Below are positions 23,568-32,167 of a stretch of 64,000 nt of DNA, piece after piece. This DNA is from Hymenobacter daecheongensis DSM 21074. GTDB lineage: Bacteria; Bacteroidota; Bacteroidia; Cytophagales; Hymenobacteraceae. A program made the translations under genes and the position numbers. The stretch covers positions 248,001 through 312,000 of the forward strand of contig NZ_FQYN01000005.1 of NCBI RefSeq assembly GCF_900141805.1, given 5' to 3'. Under the pieces are notes generated by a model that searched no databases, had not been told where the DNA came from, and saw only the letters and a program-made list of their open reading frames with translations. Position 1 is the first letter of the stretch. Each line of letters opens with the position of its first letter.

Positions 23568-25799
23568 TTACAGCAGCTTATCAATCATAATCGGCAGCTC
23601 GCGGATGCGCTTGCCGGTGGCGTGGTACACGGCGTTGGTGATGGCGGCGGCCACGCCCAGCATGCCCACTTCGCCAATGCCCTTCACCCCCAGCGGGTTC
23701 ACGATATCGTCTTCCTCCTCCACAAACAGCACGTCGATGTCGTGGATGTCGGCGCAGACGGGAATGTGGTATTCGGCGTAGTTGTGGTTCACGTAGCGGC
23801 CAAACTGGTGATCCATCACGGTTTCCTCCATCAGGGCCATGCTGAGGCCCCACACCACCGAGCCCAGCACCTGCGAGCGGGCCGTTTTGGGGTTCATGAT
23901 GCGGCCGGCGGCCACGGCATTTACCACCCGAGTTACGTGCAGGGTGCCCAGCTCCTCATCTATCTGCACCTCCACAAATACCGCGTTGTGGGCGTGCAGC
24001 GAGTATTGCTTCTGCTTAATCAGGTTCGGCATGGCCGTGGCGTCGGCTTCCACTTTGGTTTCCCCGCTGGCCTGCACTATGTCGCGCACCACCACGGCCT
24101 GGCCGGGGTCGAGGCGCAGGCGCAGCTGGCCGTTCACGAACTCCACGTCCTCAAACTTGGCATCTTTCAGCGGCGAGCCTTCCATTTGCTGGGCCAGCTT
24201 GAGGAGCTTTTCGCCCAGGGCCTCGCAGGCGTTTTTCACGGCGGTGCCCACCGAGGCGGCCGTCCAGGAGCCGCCCTGCACGGGGGCGGCGGGAAAATCG
24301 GTGTCGCCGAGCTGGAAATCCACGGCTTCCAGCGGCAGGCCCAGGTATTCGGCCGCCACCTGCGTCATAATGGTGTAGGTGCCGGTGCCGATTTCGTTGG
24401 TGGCGCTCTGCACGGTCAGCTTGCCATCGGCCGACAGCGAGACTTTTGCCCCGGCCTTCTGCTGGCTGGCATCCCACACGCCGGTAGCCATGCCGTAGCC
24501 CACCAGCATGTTGCCCTGGCGCATGGAGCGCGGCGCGGGGTTGCGCTCCTCCCACCCAAATTTGGCCGCGCCCTCGTGGTAGCACTCACGCAGCTTCTTG
24601 CTCGAAAACGGCTTATCCAGGTTCTGGTCGCGGTCGGCGTAGTTGCGCAGGCGGAATTCAAGCGGGTCGAGGCCGGCGGCGTAGGCCATTTCGTCCATAG
24701 CCACTTCCAAGGCAAACAGGCCGGTGGCAGCGCCGGGGGCCCGCATATCCTGGGGCGTGTACACGTCGAGCTTGGCCAGCTGGTAGCCCAGCTTCACGTT
24801 GTCGCACTGGTAGAGCATGCCGCTCCAGTTCACCACGTTTTCGGTGTAATCCTCAAAGCGGGATGTTTCGTGCAGCGCGTGGTGGTGCAGGGCGGCCAAC
24901 GAGCCATCGGCATTGGTGCCCAGCTTCACCGTTTGGAGGGTGTGGGGGCGGTGGCCGAAGCTGAACATCTGCTGGCGCGTGAGGCTCACGCGCACCGATT
25001 TTTTCAGCTCCAGCGCCGCCAGCACGGCCATAAACAGCTGGTACTGGGGCCGCAGCCCCGAGCCGAAGCCGCCGCCGGTGTACTTCGAAATCACGCGGGC
25101 GTCGTCCTTGCTCAACCCGAAAATCTGGCGAATGTAGCGCTGGCTGTTGAGGGCGCCTTGGGTTTTGTCGTACACGTTCAGCTTGCCGCCATCGAGGTAT
25201 TCGGCGGTGGTGCCAAACATCTCCATCGGGTTGTGGTGCTGGGTGCCGTGCACGTATTCCTGGTCGATGCGGTGCACGGCGTTTTCAAACTCCTTGTCGG
25301 GGTTGCCGCGGGGCGGTGGCGGCGGCACGAAGCCGGTTTTGCCGGTGCCCGGCTCGAAACCCTCGCCGCGCTTGGTTTCGAGGTCGGTTTCGTGGGCCAC
25401 CGTTTCGTATTCAATTTTCAGCACCGAAGCGGCGTAGCGGGCCAACTCAAACGTGTCGGCCACCACCAGCGCCACCGGCTGCTGGCTGAACTTGATTTCG
25501 GCATCGTGCAGGGGCCGAAACGGCGAGCCGCCGGGCGCTACATCGTCTTTGTAGCTGCGGTCGAGCAGGGCCAGCATGGGCACGTTTTCGTGGGAGAAAA
25601 CCTGCAGCACGCCCGGCAGGGCCAGCACTTCAGCCGCGTCAATCTTCGTGATTTTGCCCTTGGCAACGGGGCTGCTCACCACGTAGCCATACACCAGGCC
25701 GGGCACGTTGAACTCGGCGGCGTACTTGGCCGCGCCGGTCACTTTGGCCGGCCCGTCCACGCGGCTCAGGGCTTTGCCGATATAGTTGGTATTGCTCAT
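23568..25799 (-). CDS. Molybdenum hydroxylase, molybdopterin-binding subunit (PaoC/YagR-like)
   Basis: A 743-residue large subunit of the xanthine oxidase family. Recognisable are the N-terminal IGKALSRVDGPAKVTGAAKYAAEF, the Moco-contacting GGFGSGLRPQYQ and EIGTGTYTIMTQ stretches, and the C-terminal VKGIGEVGMLG carrying the catalytic Glu. With the FAD and [2Fe-2S] subunits upstream it should form a three-subunit aldehyde or N-heterocycle oxidoreductase of the PaoABC type. No signal sequence is seen. No XdhC/PaoD-like maturation gene is next to it. Confidence 0.93.
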   Translation of the reverse strand: MSNTNYIGKALSRVDGPAKVTGAAKYAAEFNVPGLVYGYVVSSPVAKGKITKIDAAEVLALPGVLQVFSHENVPMLALLDRSYKDDVAPGGSPFRPLHDAEIKFSQQPVALVVADTFELARYAASVLKIEYETVAHETDLETKRGEGFEPGTGKTGFVPPPPPRGNPDKEFENAVHRIDQEYVHGTQHHNPMEMFGTTAEYLDGGKLNVYDKTQGALNSQRYIRQIFGLSKDDARVISKYTGGGFGSGLRPQYQLFMAVLAALELKKSVRVSLTRQQMFSFGHRPHTLQTVKLGTNADGSLAALHHHALHETSRFEDYTENVVNWSGMLYQCDNVKLGYQLAKLDVYTPQDMRAPGAATGLFALEVAMDEMAYAAGLDPLEFRLRNYADRDQNLDKPFSSKKLRECYHEGAAKFGWEERNPAPRSMRQGNMLVGYGMATGVWDASQQKAGAKVSLSADGKLTVQSATNEIGTGTYTIMTQVAAEYLGLPLEAVDFQLGDTDFPAAPVQGGSWTAASVGTAVKNACEALGEKLLKLAQQMEGSPLKDAKFEDVEFVNGQLRLRLDPGQAVVVRDIVQASGETKVEADATAMPNLIKQKQYSLHAHNAVFVEVQIDEELGTLHVTRVVNAVAAGRIMNPKTARSQVLGSVVWGLSMALMEETVMDHQFGRYVNHNYAEYHIPVCADIHDIDVLFVEEEDDIVNPLGVKGIGEVGMLGVAAAITNAVYHATGKRIRELPIMIDKLL

Positions 25800-25804
25800 C
25801 TGGC

Positions 25805-26824
25805 TCAGGGATTGGAGTTTTGGAAGGCGTCGGCTACGGGCATGCCTTCGGTGGCCTGCTTCAGCGCCCGCATGATGGCCCGCTTGGCCAACTCAATTTT
25901 GAAGGTGTTGTGGCCGTAGCCCTTGGCGCCTTCCACCACTTTGGCGGCCACGCGGCGGAAGGTTTCTTCCGTGGCGGGCTGGCCCTTCAGGAGCGCTTCG
26001 GCGGTCGTATCGCGCCAGGGCTTGTGGGCCACGCCGCCCAGCGCCAGGCGGCCTTCCTTGATGGTATTGCCTTCCAATTGCAACGCTGCCGCCACCGATA
26101 TCAGGGCGAAGGCATAGCTGGTCCGGTCGCGCAGCTTCAGGTAGCTGAAGTGCCGGCTGAAATCCTCGGCCGGCAGGTCAATGGCCGTCACGATTTCGTC
26201 AGGCTGCAGGGTGTTGTCGAACTGGGGCGTGTCGCCGGGCAGGCGATGGAAGTCTTCGAACTTGACGACCCGCTCGCCGTTTTTGCCCGTTACGCGCACC
26301 GTGGCGGCCAGCGCGGCCAGCGCCACGCACATATCCGACGGATGGGTGGCAATGCAAGACTCGCTGGTGCCCAAGATGCCCAGAATGCGGTTGTAGCCGC
26401 CAATGGCCGAGCAGCCCGAGCCCGGCTCTCGCTTGTTGCAGGGCGTGGCCAGGTCGTAAAAATAGTAGCAGCGGGTGCGCTGAAACAGGTTGCCGCCGTT
26501 GGTGGCCATGTTGCGCAGCTGCGGCGAGGCCCCCGCCAGAATAGCCTGGCTCAGCAGCGGATACCGCTTCTCAACTTCCGCGTTCCAGGCCGTATCGGCG
26601 TTGGTCGCCAGCGCCCCCAGCCGCAGGCCGCCATCGGGCGCGGCCTCAATCTTGGTGAGCGGCAGCCGGTTGATGTCAATCAGCCGCGTGGGCCGCTCGA
26701 CGTTCTCCTTCATCAAATCGAGCAGGTTGGTGCCGCCCGCAATGAATTTGACCTTCCCGGAAGCCGATTTTTCGCGTACCGCCGCCTCAACGGCCTCCGC
26801 ACGGGTATAAGTGAAACTGTTCAT
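25805..26824 (-). CDS. Molybdenum hydroxylase, FAD-binding subunit (PaoB/YagS-like)
   Basis: A 339-residue FAD subunit (CO-dehydrogenase-flavoprotein fold) with KFIAGGTNLLDLMKENVERPTRLIDI near the N-terminus. A cysteine-rich insert, CYYFYDLATPCNKREPGSGC ending in a further Cys at SESCIATHPSDM, matches the extra [4Fe-4S] site described in E. coli PaoB. Its stop is 5 nt before the large subunit start. It passes electrons between the iron-sulphur centres and an outside acceptor. Confidence 0.93.
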   Translation of the reverse strand: MNSFTYTRAEAVEAAVREKSASGKVKFIAGGTNLLDLMKENVERPTRLIDINRLPLTKIEAAPDGGLRLGALATNADTAWNAEVEKRYPLLSQAILAGASPQLRNMATNGGNLFQRTRCYYFYDLATPCNKREPGSGCSAIGGYNRILGILGTSESCIATHPSDMCVALAALAATVRVTGKNGERVVKFEDFHRLPGDTPQFDNTLQPDEIVTAIDLPAEDFSRHFSYLKLRDRTSYAFALISVAAALQLEGNTIKEGRLALGGVAHKPWRDTTAEALLKGQPATEETFRRVAAKVVEGAKGYGHNTFKIELAKRAIMRALKQATEGMPVADAFQNSNP

Positions 26825-26828
26825 GTTT

Positions 26829-26936
26829 TCAATTAAAAATTATGAATTAAAAATTAAGAATCACGGCCTGCATCACCGACTTCCGCGCCGGTAAAATCCA
26901 GCCATTTTTAATTCTCAATTCTTAATTTTTAATTCC
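26829..26936. repeat. AT-rich inverted repeat inside the hydroxylase operon
   Basis: ATTAAAAATTATGAATTAAAAATTAAGAAT-like sequence near 26829-26862 faces its complement near 26908-26936, across about 45 bp of ordinary sequence. It separates the [2Fe-2S] and FAD subunit genes and may form a hairpin in the mRNA. AT content is sharply higher than in the surroundings. Confidence 0.7.
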
Positions 26937-27448
26937 ATTTCCACCACCTCCTGCACTGCCGCCAGGATGTTGGTGTAGGCCCCGCAGCGGCAGAGGTTGC
27001 CGCTCATCAGTTCCTTGATTTCGGCCGCCGTTTTAGCTTTGCCTTCATTAATCAGGCCCTGGGCCGAGCAGATCTGGCCCGGCGTGCAGTAGCCGCACTG
27101 AAAGGCGTCGTGGTCGATGAAAGCCTGCTGCAGCGGGTGCAGCTTTTCCTCAGTGCCCATGCCCTCGATGGTGGTAATGTCGCGGCCTTCCTGCATCACG
27201 GCCAGCGTGAGGCAGGCGTTGATGCGCTTGCCATCTACCAGCACGGTGCAGGCGCCGCACTGGCCGTGGTCGCAGCCTTTTTTAGTGCCGGTCAGGTCCA
27301 GGTATTCGCGCAGGGCGTCGAGCAGCGTGGTCCAGGGGGCGATGTGCAATTGCCGCTCCTGGCCGTTGATGCGCAGCGTGACGGGGCTGACCGGCGGCAG
27401 CGGTGCCGTGATGGCGGCCCCGGAAGTGTGCGTTGGGTTTTCCGGCAT
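26915..27448 (-). CDS. Molybdenum hydroxylase, [2Fe-2S] subunit (PaoA/YagT-like)
   Basis: A 177-residue iron-sulphur subunit. The plant-type ferredoxin domain has the motif KKGCDHGQCGACTVLVDG plus INACLTLA. The second all-helical domain has QCGYCTPGQI and GNLCRCGAYTNI, giving two [2Fe-2S] clusters. The ATG at 27448 avoids an upstream extension to 27637 that looks non-coding. E. coli PaoA has a Tat signal; none is visible here, so the complex is probably cytoplasmic. Confidence 0.93.
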   Translation of the reverse strand: MPENPTHTSGAAITAPLPPVSPVTLRINGQERQLHIAPWTTLLDALREYLDLTGTKKGCDHGQCGACTVLVDGKRINACLTLAVMQEGRDITTIEGMGTEEKLHPLQQAFIDHDAFQCGYCTPGQICSAQGLINEGKAKTAAEIKELMSGNLCRCGAYTNILAAVQEVVEMELKIKN

Positions 27449-27698
27449 ATAGTGAGATGGTTGGTGGTTGGAGTGAAACAGAATGAGCCGCCGCCCCGGC
27501 CAATAACCGGGGCAAGCTGATCGGAATAGCAAAAACAGGAAAAGTCCGCCGTGAAGCACAGCTGACTGCGCCATGCCCAGCCACGCCGGAAATGCGGCCA
27601 CCAGGCCGGCAAACGGCTTTACAGATACGCAGGCCACCGCTTTGGGTTCCTACATAGTTTGGCAGTTTCGGCGGGTGGTTTCGGAAGCTGAGCCGTAG

Positions 27699-27906
27699 GT
27701 AAGCCGCAATGCGGCAGCCAGTTTGTGGCCCACAATCAGGTGACAGAACAAAGCCGCGTAGCGGCAGCAGGTTTGTAGTATCAACATCAGACGAAAGCCA
27801 AAGCCGCGTAGCGGTGACAGAACCGCTCGAACGACTCTGTCACCGCTACGCGGCTTAGTTCCACTTGCTAGGCCGATGCTACAAACCTGCCGCCGCTACG
27901 CGGCTA
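27699..27906. repeat. Family E nested inverted repeat array
   Basis: Three forward units of (A)AAGCCGCGTAGCGGCAGCAG type (27700, 27750, 27799) are followed by two inverted units (27838, 27877). Outer forward and inverted units share GCAGGTTTGTAG and its complement; inner ones share GCGGTGACAGA. The array can fold as a stem inside a stem. It fills most of the gene-free stretch 27449-28104 between the hydroxylase operon and the siderophore receptor. Confidence 0.85.
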
Positions 27907-28050
27907 ACTATGGGTATCGGATTGCATAGCCCGGCTTTTTGATGCGGAATTCTAAACCGCTCAGTCCCAGTCCGGCCCGAATCCGCGACCCTTATCCGAC
28001 TATGGGCGAGCGAGAAAATATTCAGAATCTTCCATCCGTTGTTTTGATGC

Positions 28051-28100
28051 ATTCTAAATAAGCCCTTCCTTTGTCTTATATTTAATCAGTCTAAATAAGG
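28051..28100 (+). promoter_or_regulatory. Repeated TCTAAATAAG boxes before the siderophore receptor
   Basis: Two direct copies of TCTAAATAAG, at about 28053 and 28090, lie just upstream of the receptor ATG in an AT-rich leader. ATTCTAAATAA-like half sites resemble iron-regulated (Fur-like) boxes in Bacteroidota; this is an inference from location and resemblance. Confidence 0.35.
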
Positions 28101-28104
28101 CCGC

Positions 28105-30633
28105 ATGCTTCGTAGTCCTTTCCGCCTGCTTGTTTTTCTTACCGTTTTCATAGTTCCCACATCTGGGTGGGCGCAGGTTGCCGAGGGCCTTATCAAGGGC
28201 AACCTCCTGAATACCAAAGGCCAGCCCCTGGAAAACATTTCGGTGAGCCTCAAGAAAGCGGGCATGGGCGTGAATACGGCCGAGGATGGCAGCTTCCAGC
28301 TGCGGGCCGGCGCGGGCAGCCAGCTGCTGCACATCAGCGGCCTAGGCTACATCACGCAGGAGCTGACGGTGGACGTGGTAGCCGGCAAAACCACCACGGT
28401 GCCCGCCCTTACGCTGGCCATCAACCCGCACCAGCTTTCGGAAGTGACCGTGACGGAAACCCGCACCAACAACCAGCGCCCCACCAGCATCAGCAAGCTG
28501 CCCATCGCCTCCCTCGACCTGCCCCAGAGCGCCGTGACCATTGAGCGGCAGGTGCTGGAGCAGCAGCAGGTATTGCGCCTGAGCGACGCGCTGGTGAACG
28601 TGAGCGGCCTGTATGTGACCAGCACCACCGGCGGCATTCAGGAAGAGCTGGGCAGCCGGGGTTTCGCCTACGGCTCCAATAATACCTTCAAAAACGGCGT
28701 GCGCTTCAACAACGGCGTGATGCCCGAGGCCAGCGCCCTGGAGCGCATGGAGGTGCTGAAAGGCAGCACGGCCATTCTGTATGGCAACGTGGCGGCCGGC
28801 GGCGTGCTGAACCTGGTGACGAAGAAGCCCCAGTTTGAGCGCGGCGGCTCGGTGGGGTTGCGCGTGGGCAGCTACGGCTTCTTTAAGCCAATGGTGGACG
28901 TGTACGGGGCCATCGGGAGCAGCGAGAAAGCAGCTTTCCGGCTGAATGGCTCCTATGAGCAGAGCAACAGCTTCCGCGATGAGGTGCAGGCCAAGCGCGT
29001 GTATGTGAATCCCTCGCTGCTTTTTGAGCTGACGCCTAAAACGACGCTGGTGCTGGAAGGCGACCTGCTGCGCGACAACCGCACGCCGGATTTCGGCATC
29101 GGGGCCATCAACTACGAGATTCAGCCCTCCCGCAGCCGCTTTCTGAACGTGGCCGGTGCCCGCAACCAAACCACCCAGACCAGCGCCACCGCCACGCTCA
29201 CCAGCCGCCTCACCGATATCTGGCAGGTGCGGGCCGTGGGCGGCTATCAGCGCTACGACAACGAGCTGCGCAGCGCCACCCGGCCGGTAGCCAGCGGCGT
29301 GGCTGCCACCTACGGCAACCTGACCCGCGGCCTGCAGCGCACCGAAACCGGCGAAAACTACTTCCTGGCCCAACTCGACCTGACCGGCAAGCTGCGCACC
29401 GGCCGCCTGGAGCACACGCTGCTGCTCGGGGCCGATGCCGACCAGTACCAGACCACCACGCTGGCCTACAACAACCCCGCCTCGCCCACCAAGGCCAACA
29501 CCGCCATTTCAACCTTCGACATCATCAACATCCTGGACCGCAGCAAGATAATCGCACAGCCGGCCGAGCGCCTCAATGGCTTCGAGGACCTGGTCCGCCA
29601 CACGCTCACGCAGGGCAACACGCGCCGCGCGGGCTTCTATGCCCAGGATCTGCTCAGCCTGTCGGAGAAAGTAAAGGTGCTGGCCGGCCTGCGCTGGAGC
29701 TACCAGGAAACGCCCAGCGACGTGTATTACTACAACACGGTGCTTAATACCAACAACAAAGTAGCGGGCACTTTTCAGGACAACCGCCGCTTCGACCAGG
29801 CATTTTCGCCCCGCGTGGGCGTGGTGTACCAGCCCATCAAAACCACGGCGCTGTTTGCCTCCTACGCCAACTCCTTCCAGCCCAACGCGGGTCAGGATGC
29901 CAATGGCGCTTCCCTGGCTCCCTCTACTTTCGACCAGTATGAGGTGGGCGTGAAAAACGACCTGTTCCACGGGCTGCTGTCGGCCAACGTAACGGCTTAC
30001 CGCATCGTGAACGACAACCTGGCGCAGACCTACCTGGGCCTGCTGACCGGGGCCGACGGCAAAACGGCCCCCAACCTGAATACCAACATCAAAGAGTTGG
30101 CCGGCCAGGTGACCAGCAAGGGCGTGGAAGTGGACGTGCAAAGCAAACCCATGCTGGGCTGGACCGTCATCACTGGCTACAGCTACAACCACACGGCCTA
30201 CACCCGCAGCAACATCTACGAAAACGGCAGCCGCCTGCGCTACAACCCCGCCCACACGGCCAACCTGAGTTTATTCTATAACTTCGGCAACGCGTTTGGC
30301 AACAGCACGTTCCTGCGCGGCCTTACCGCCGGCCTCACCACCTATTACGTGGGCGACAAGATGGCCGGCCGCAACACCCGCCAGTACGACCCGCTCACCG
30401 GCAAGCCCTTCGTGGATGCCAGCGGCAACCCCACCACCGACGCCTTCAAGCTCATCAGCATTCCAAACTACACCCTGTTCGATGCCTCGCTGGGCTACAC
30501 CTACCAGCGGTATTCGGTGCGCGTGAAGCTGGCCAACATCCTCAACGAGTTGAGCTACAATCTGCACGACGACAACAGCGTGAACCCCATCGCGCCCCGC
30601 ACCTTCTCGGCCACGGCCAGCTACCGGCTGTAG
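28105..30633 (+). CDS. TonB-dependent siderophore receptor (FhuE/FpvA-like)
   Basis: An 842-residue outer-membrane receptor. A signal peptide (to about 25) precedes a carboxypeptidase-like domain (LIKGNLLNTKGQPLENISVSLKKAG), a TonB box (LSEVTVTETRTNNQRP) and a plug with the siderophore-receptor hallmarks RLSDALVNVSGLYVTSTTGG and MEVLKGSTAILYGNVAAGGVLNLVTKKP. The barrel ends LNELSYNLHDDNSVNPIAPRTFSATASYRL, with a terminal aromatic strand pattern. A PepSY reductase-like gene follows, which supports ferric-siderophore uptake. Confidence 0.93.
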   Translation: MLRSPFRLLVFLTVFIVPTSGWAQVAEGLIKGNLLNTKGQPLENISVSLKKAGMGVNTAEDGSFQLRAGAGSQLLHISGLGYITQELTVDVVAGKTTTVPALTLAINPHQLSEVTVTETRTNNQRPTSISKLPIASLDLPQSAVTIERQVLEQQQVLRLSDALVNVSGLYVTSTTGGIQEELGSRGFAYGSNNTFKNGVRFNNGVMPEASALERMEVLKGSTAILYGNVAAGGVLNLVTKKPQFERGGSVGLRVGSYGFFKPMVDVYGAIGSSEKAAFRLNGSYEQSNSFRDEVQAKRVYVNPSLLFELTPKTTLVLEGDLLRDNRTPDFGIGAINYEIQPSRSRFLNVAGARNQTTQTSATATLTSRLTDIWQVRAVGGYQRYDNELRSATRPVASGVAATYGNLTRGLQRTETGENYFLAQLDLTGKLRTGRLEHTLLLGADADQYQTTTLAYNNPASPTKANTAISTFDIINILDRSKIIAQPAERLNGFEDLVRHTLTQGNTRRAGFYAQDLLSLSEKVKVLAGLRWSYQETPSDVYYYNTVLNTNNKVAGTFQDNRRFDQAFSPRVGVVYQPIKTTALFASYANSFQPNAGQDANGASLAPSTFDQYEVGVKNDLFHGLLSANVTAYRIVNDNLAQTYLGLLTGADGKTAPNLNTNIKELAGQVTSKGVEVDVQSKPMLGWTVITGYSYNHTAYTRSNIYENGSRLRYNPAHTANLSLFYNFGNAFGNSTFLRGLTAGLTTYYVGDKMAGRNTRQYDPLTGKPFVDASGNPTTDAFKLISIPNYTLFDASLGYTYQRYSVRVKLANILNELSYNLHDDNSVNPIAPRTFSATASYRL

Positions 30634-30667
30634 GTGAGCTGGTGAGATAGTGAAATGGTGAGTGGTG

Positions 30668-30713
30668 AAAGCCCGGAAGTCCTGCTGCAACGGGTCGCTT
30701 TCCGGGCTTTTGG
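30668..30713 (+). terminator. Hairpin between receptor and PepSY genes
   Basis: AAAGCCCGGA (30668-30677) pairs with TCCGGGCTTTT (30701-30711). It sits 35 nt after the receptor stop and may end most transcripts or attenuate the downstream gene. Confidence 0.65.
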
Positions 30714-30751
30714 CTGCCTTGCCGGCTTGTTTTAGTCTTTTTCTGGTAAGT

Positions 30752-31963
30752 ATGAAAATCTTCTTCCGCAACATTCACCTCTACCTTAGCCTGGCGTCGG
30801 GGCTGGTTATTGCCCTGGTATGCCTCACGGGCGGACTGCTCGTATTTGAGAGGGAAATCGAGCAAGCCTGGCACCCGCAGCGCTACTTCCTGACCGCCAC
30901 CGGCCCGCAGCGCCTCCCGCTGCAGCAGCTGGCAGACGCCGTGAAAGCTACTGACGCGAAAGCCAAAGTAAGCGGCCTGAAAGTGTATGCTGACCCCAGC
31001 CGCACGGTAGAAATAAGCCTGATGGGTGGCGGGCCCCAAGGCGGCCGCAAGCCGCCGGAAGCCCCCACTGCCACGGGTGCCGGGGCCGGGAAGGCCGGCA
31101 AGAAAGAAGCACCCAAAGGCGGGGAAGGCGGCGGGCCAAAACTGTACGTGAACCCCTACACCGGGGCTATCATCGACAAAGTAACTTACCGCGACACGTT
31201 CTTTTTCTCCGTAATGGCGCTGCACCGGGGCATGGTGGGCGGCCCGGTAGGCAAGCTGGTGGTGGGCGTGAGCACGCTGCTGTTTCTGTTCATTATCGGC
31301 ACCGGGCTGGTGCTGTGGTGGCCGGCCACGCGCCAGGCCGTGCGCCAGCGCCTCACCGTGAAGTGGGATGCCAGCTGGAAGCGCCTCAACCACGACCTGC
31401 ACGTGGTGCTGGGCTTTTACAGCGCCCTGTTTCTGTTCGTTTTCGCCTTCACCGGCCTGGCCTGGTCGTTTGAGTGGTTCAACAACGGCATCTTCACCCT
31501 CACCCACTCCGACCCCAAAGGGCCCGAAGCACCCAAATCGGCGCCGGCCGCCGCGGGCCGCATTATCAGCTTCGATGCTGCTTATGCCGCCGCCCGCCGG
31601 GCCGCGCCCACGGCCGTCTACTACGCCATCCAATTGCCCAAAGACTCCACCGAAAGCCTGCGCGTAAACACGCTCCGCCCCGACGCCGCCACCGAATCGG
31701 CCACCGACGAGCTATACCTGGACCAGCACACCGGGCAGGTGCTGGGCCGGCTGGCCTTTACCGACCGCAACCTGGGCCAGCGCGTACGGCGCACCTTCAA
31801 GCCCGTGCATACGGGGGCTATTTTCGGCACTCCTTCTAAAGTGCTGGCGCTGGTGGTGTGTATGCTGGGCGTCACGTTTCCGGTCACGGGCACCGTTATG
31901 TGGCTGGGCCGGCTGCGCAAAGCGCGTAGGAAAGCTGCGAAGCAGCGGGTGGCAGTGGGGTGA
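30752..31963 (+). CDS. PepSY-associated TM protein, probable ferric-siderophore reductase
   Basis: About 403 residues with the PepSY_TM layout: an N-terminal helix (IHLYLSLASGLVIALVCLTGGLLVF), a periplasmic PepSY segment with a Gly/Pro/Lys-rich insert near residues 90-130, a second TM pair (GKLVVGVSTLLFLFIIGTGLVLWWP), a third (HDLHVVLGFYSALFLFVFAFTGLAWSF) and a final one. Conserved His residues at helix starts could bind haem. Family members next to siderophore receptors act in reduction or release of iron in the periplasm. The ATG at 30752 begins directly before the first helix. Confidence 0.85.
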   Translation: MKIFFRNIHLYLSLASGLVIALVCLTGGLLVFEREIEQAWHPQRYFLTATGPQRLPLQQLADAVKATDAKAKVSGLKVYADPSRTVEISLMGGGPQGGRKPPEAPTATGAGAGKAGKKEAPKGGEGGGPKLYVNPYTGAIIDKVTYRDTFFFSVMALHRGMVGGPVGKLVVGVSTLLFLFIIGTGLVLWWPATRQAVRQRLTVKWDASWKRLNHDLHVVLGFYSALFLFVFAFTGLAWSFEWFNNGIFTLTHSDPKGPEAPKSAPAAAGRIISFDAAYAAARRAAPTAVYYAIQLPKDSTESLRVNTLRPDAATESATDELYLDQHTGQVLGRLAFTDRNLGQRVRRTFKPVHTGAIFGTPSKVLALVVCMLGVTFPVTGTVMWLGRLRKARRKAAKQRVAVG

Positions 31964-31974
31964 TTATTGCAGCT

Positions 31975-32082
31975 GTCTGTCATCCTAAGCAAAGCGAAGG
32001 ACCTGATGCCCCTTGCACGACTATCGTTGTTACGAATCGTGCAAGGGGCATCAGGTCCTTCGCTTTGCTCAGGATGACAGAC
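31975..32082. repeat. Family A long hairpin, 46-bp arms
   Basis: Arms 31975-32020 and 32037-32082 pair at 45 of 46 positions around a 16-nt loop. The outer part is the family A unit (GTCATCCT[A/G]AGCAAAGCGAAGGACC); the inner 18 bp (TGATGCCCCTTGCACGA side) is not shared with other copies. It lies between the PepSY gene and the aminotransferase. Confidence 0.9.
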
Positions 32083-32167
32083 GTTTGGAATTATGCGCCC
32101 TTCGTACAGGCTACCACGGCAGCAGTACCGGATTCCCGATTATCTTGGGGCAAAAACGCGGCTCCCT

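Noticed and set aside
27699..27906. Possible CRISPR array
   Set aside because: Units vary in spacing, occur in both orientations, and there are only five; no cas genes are in the window.
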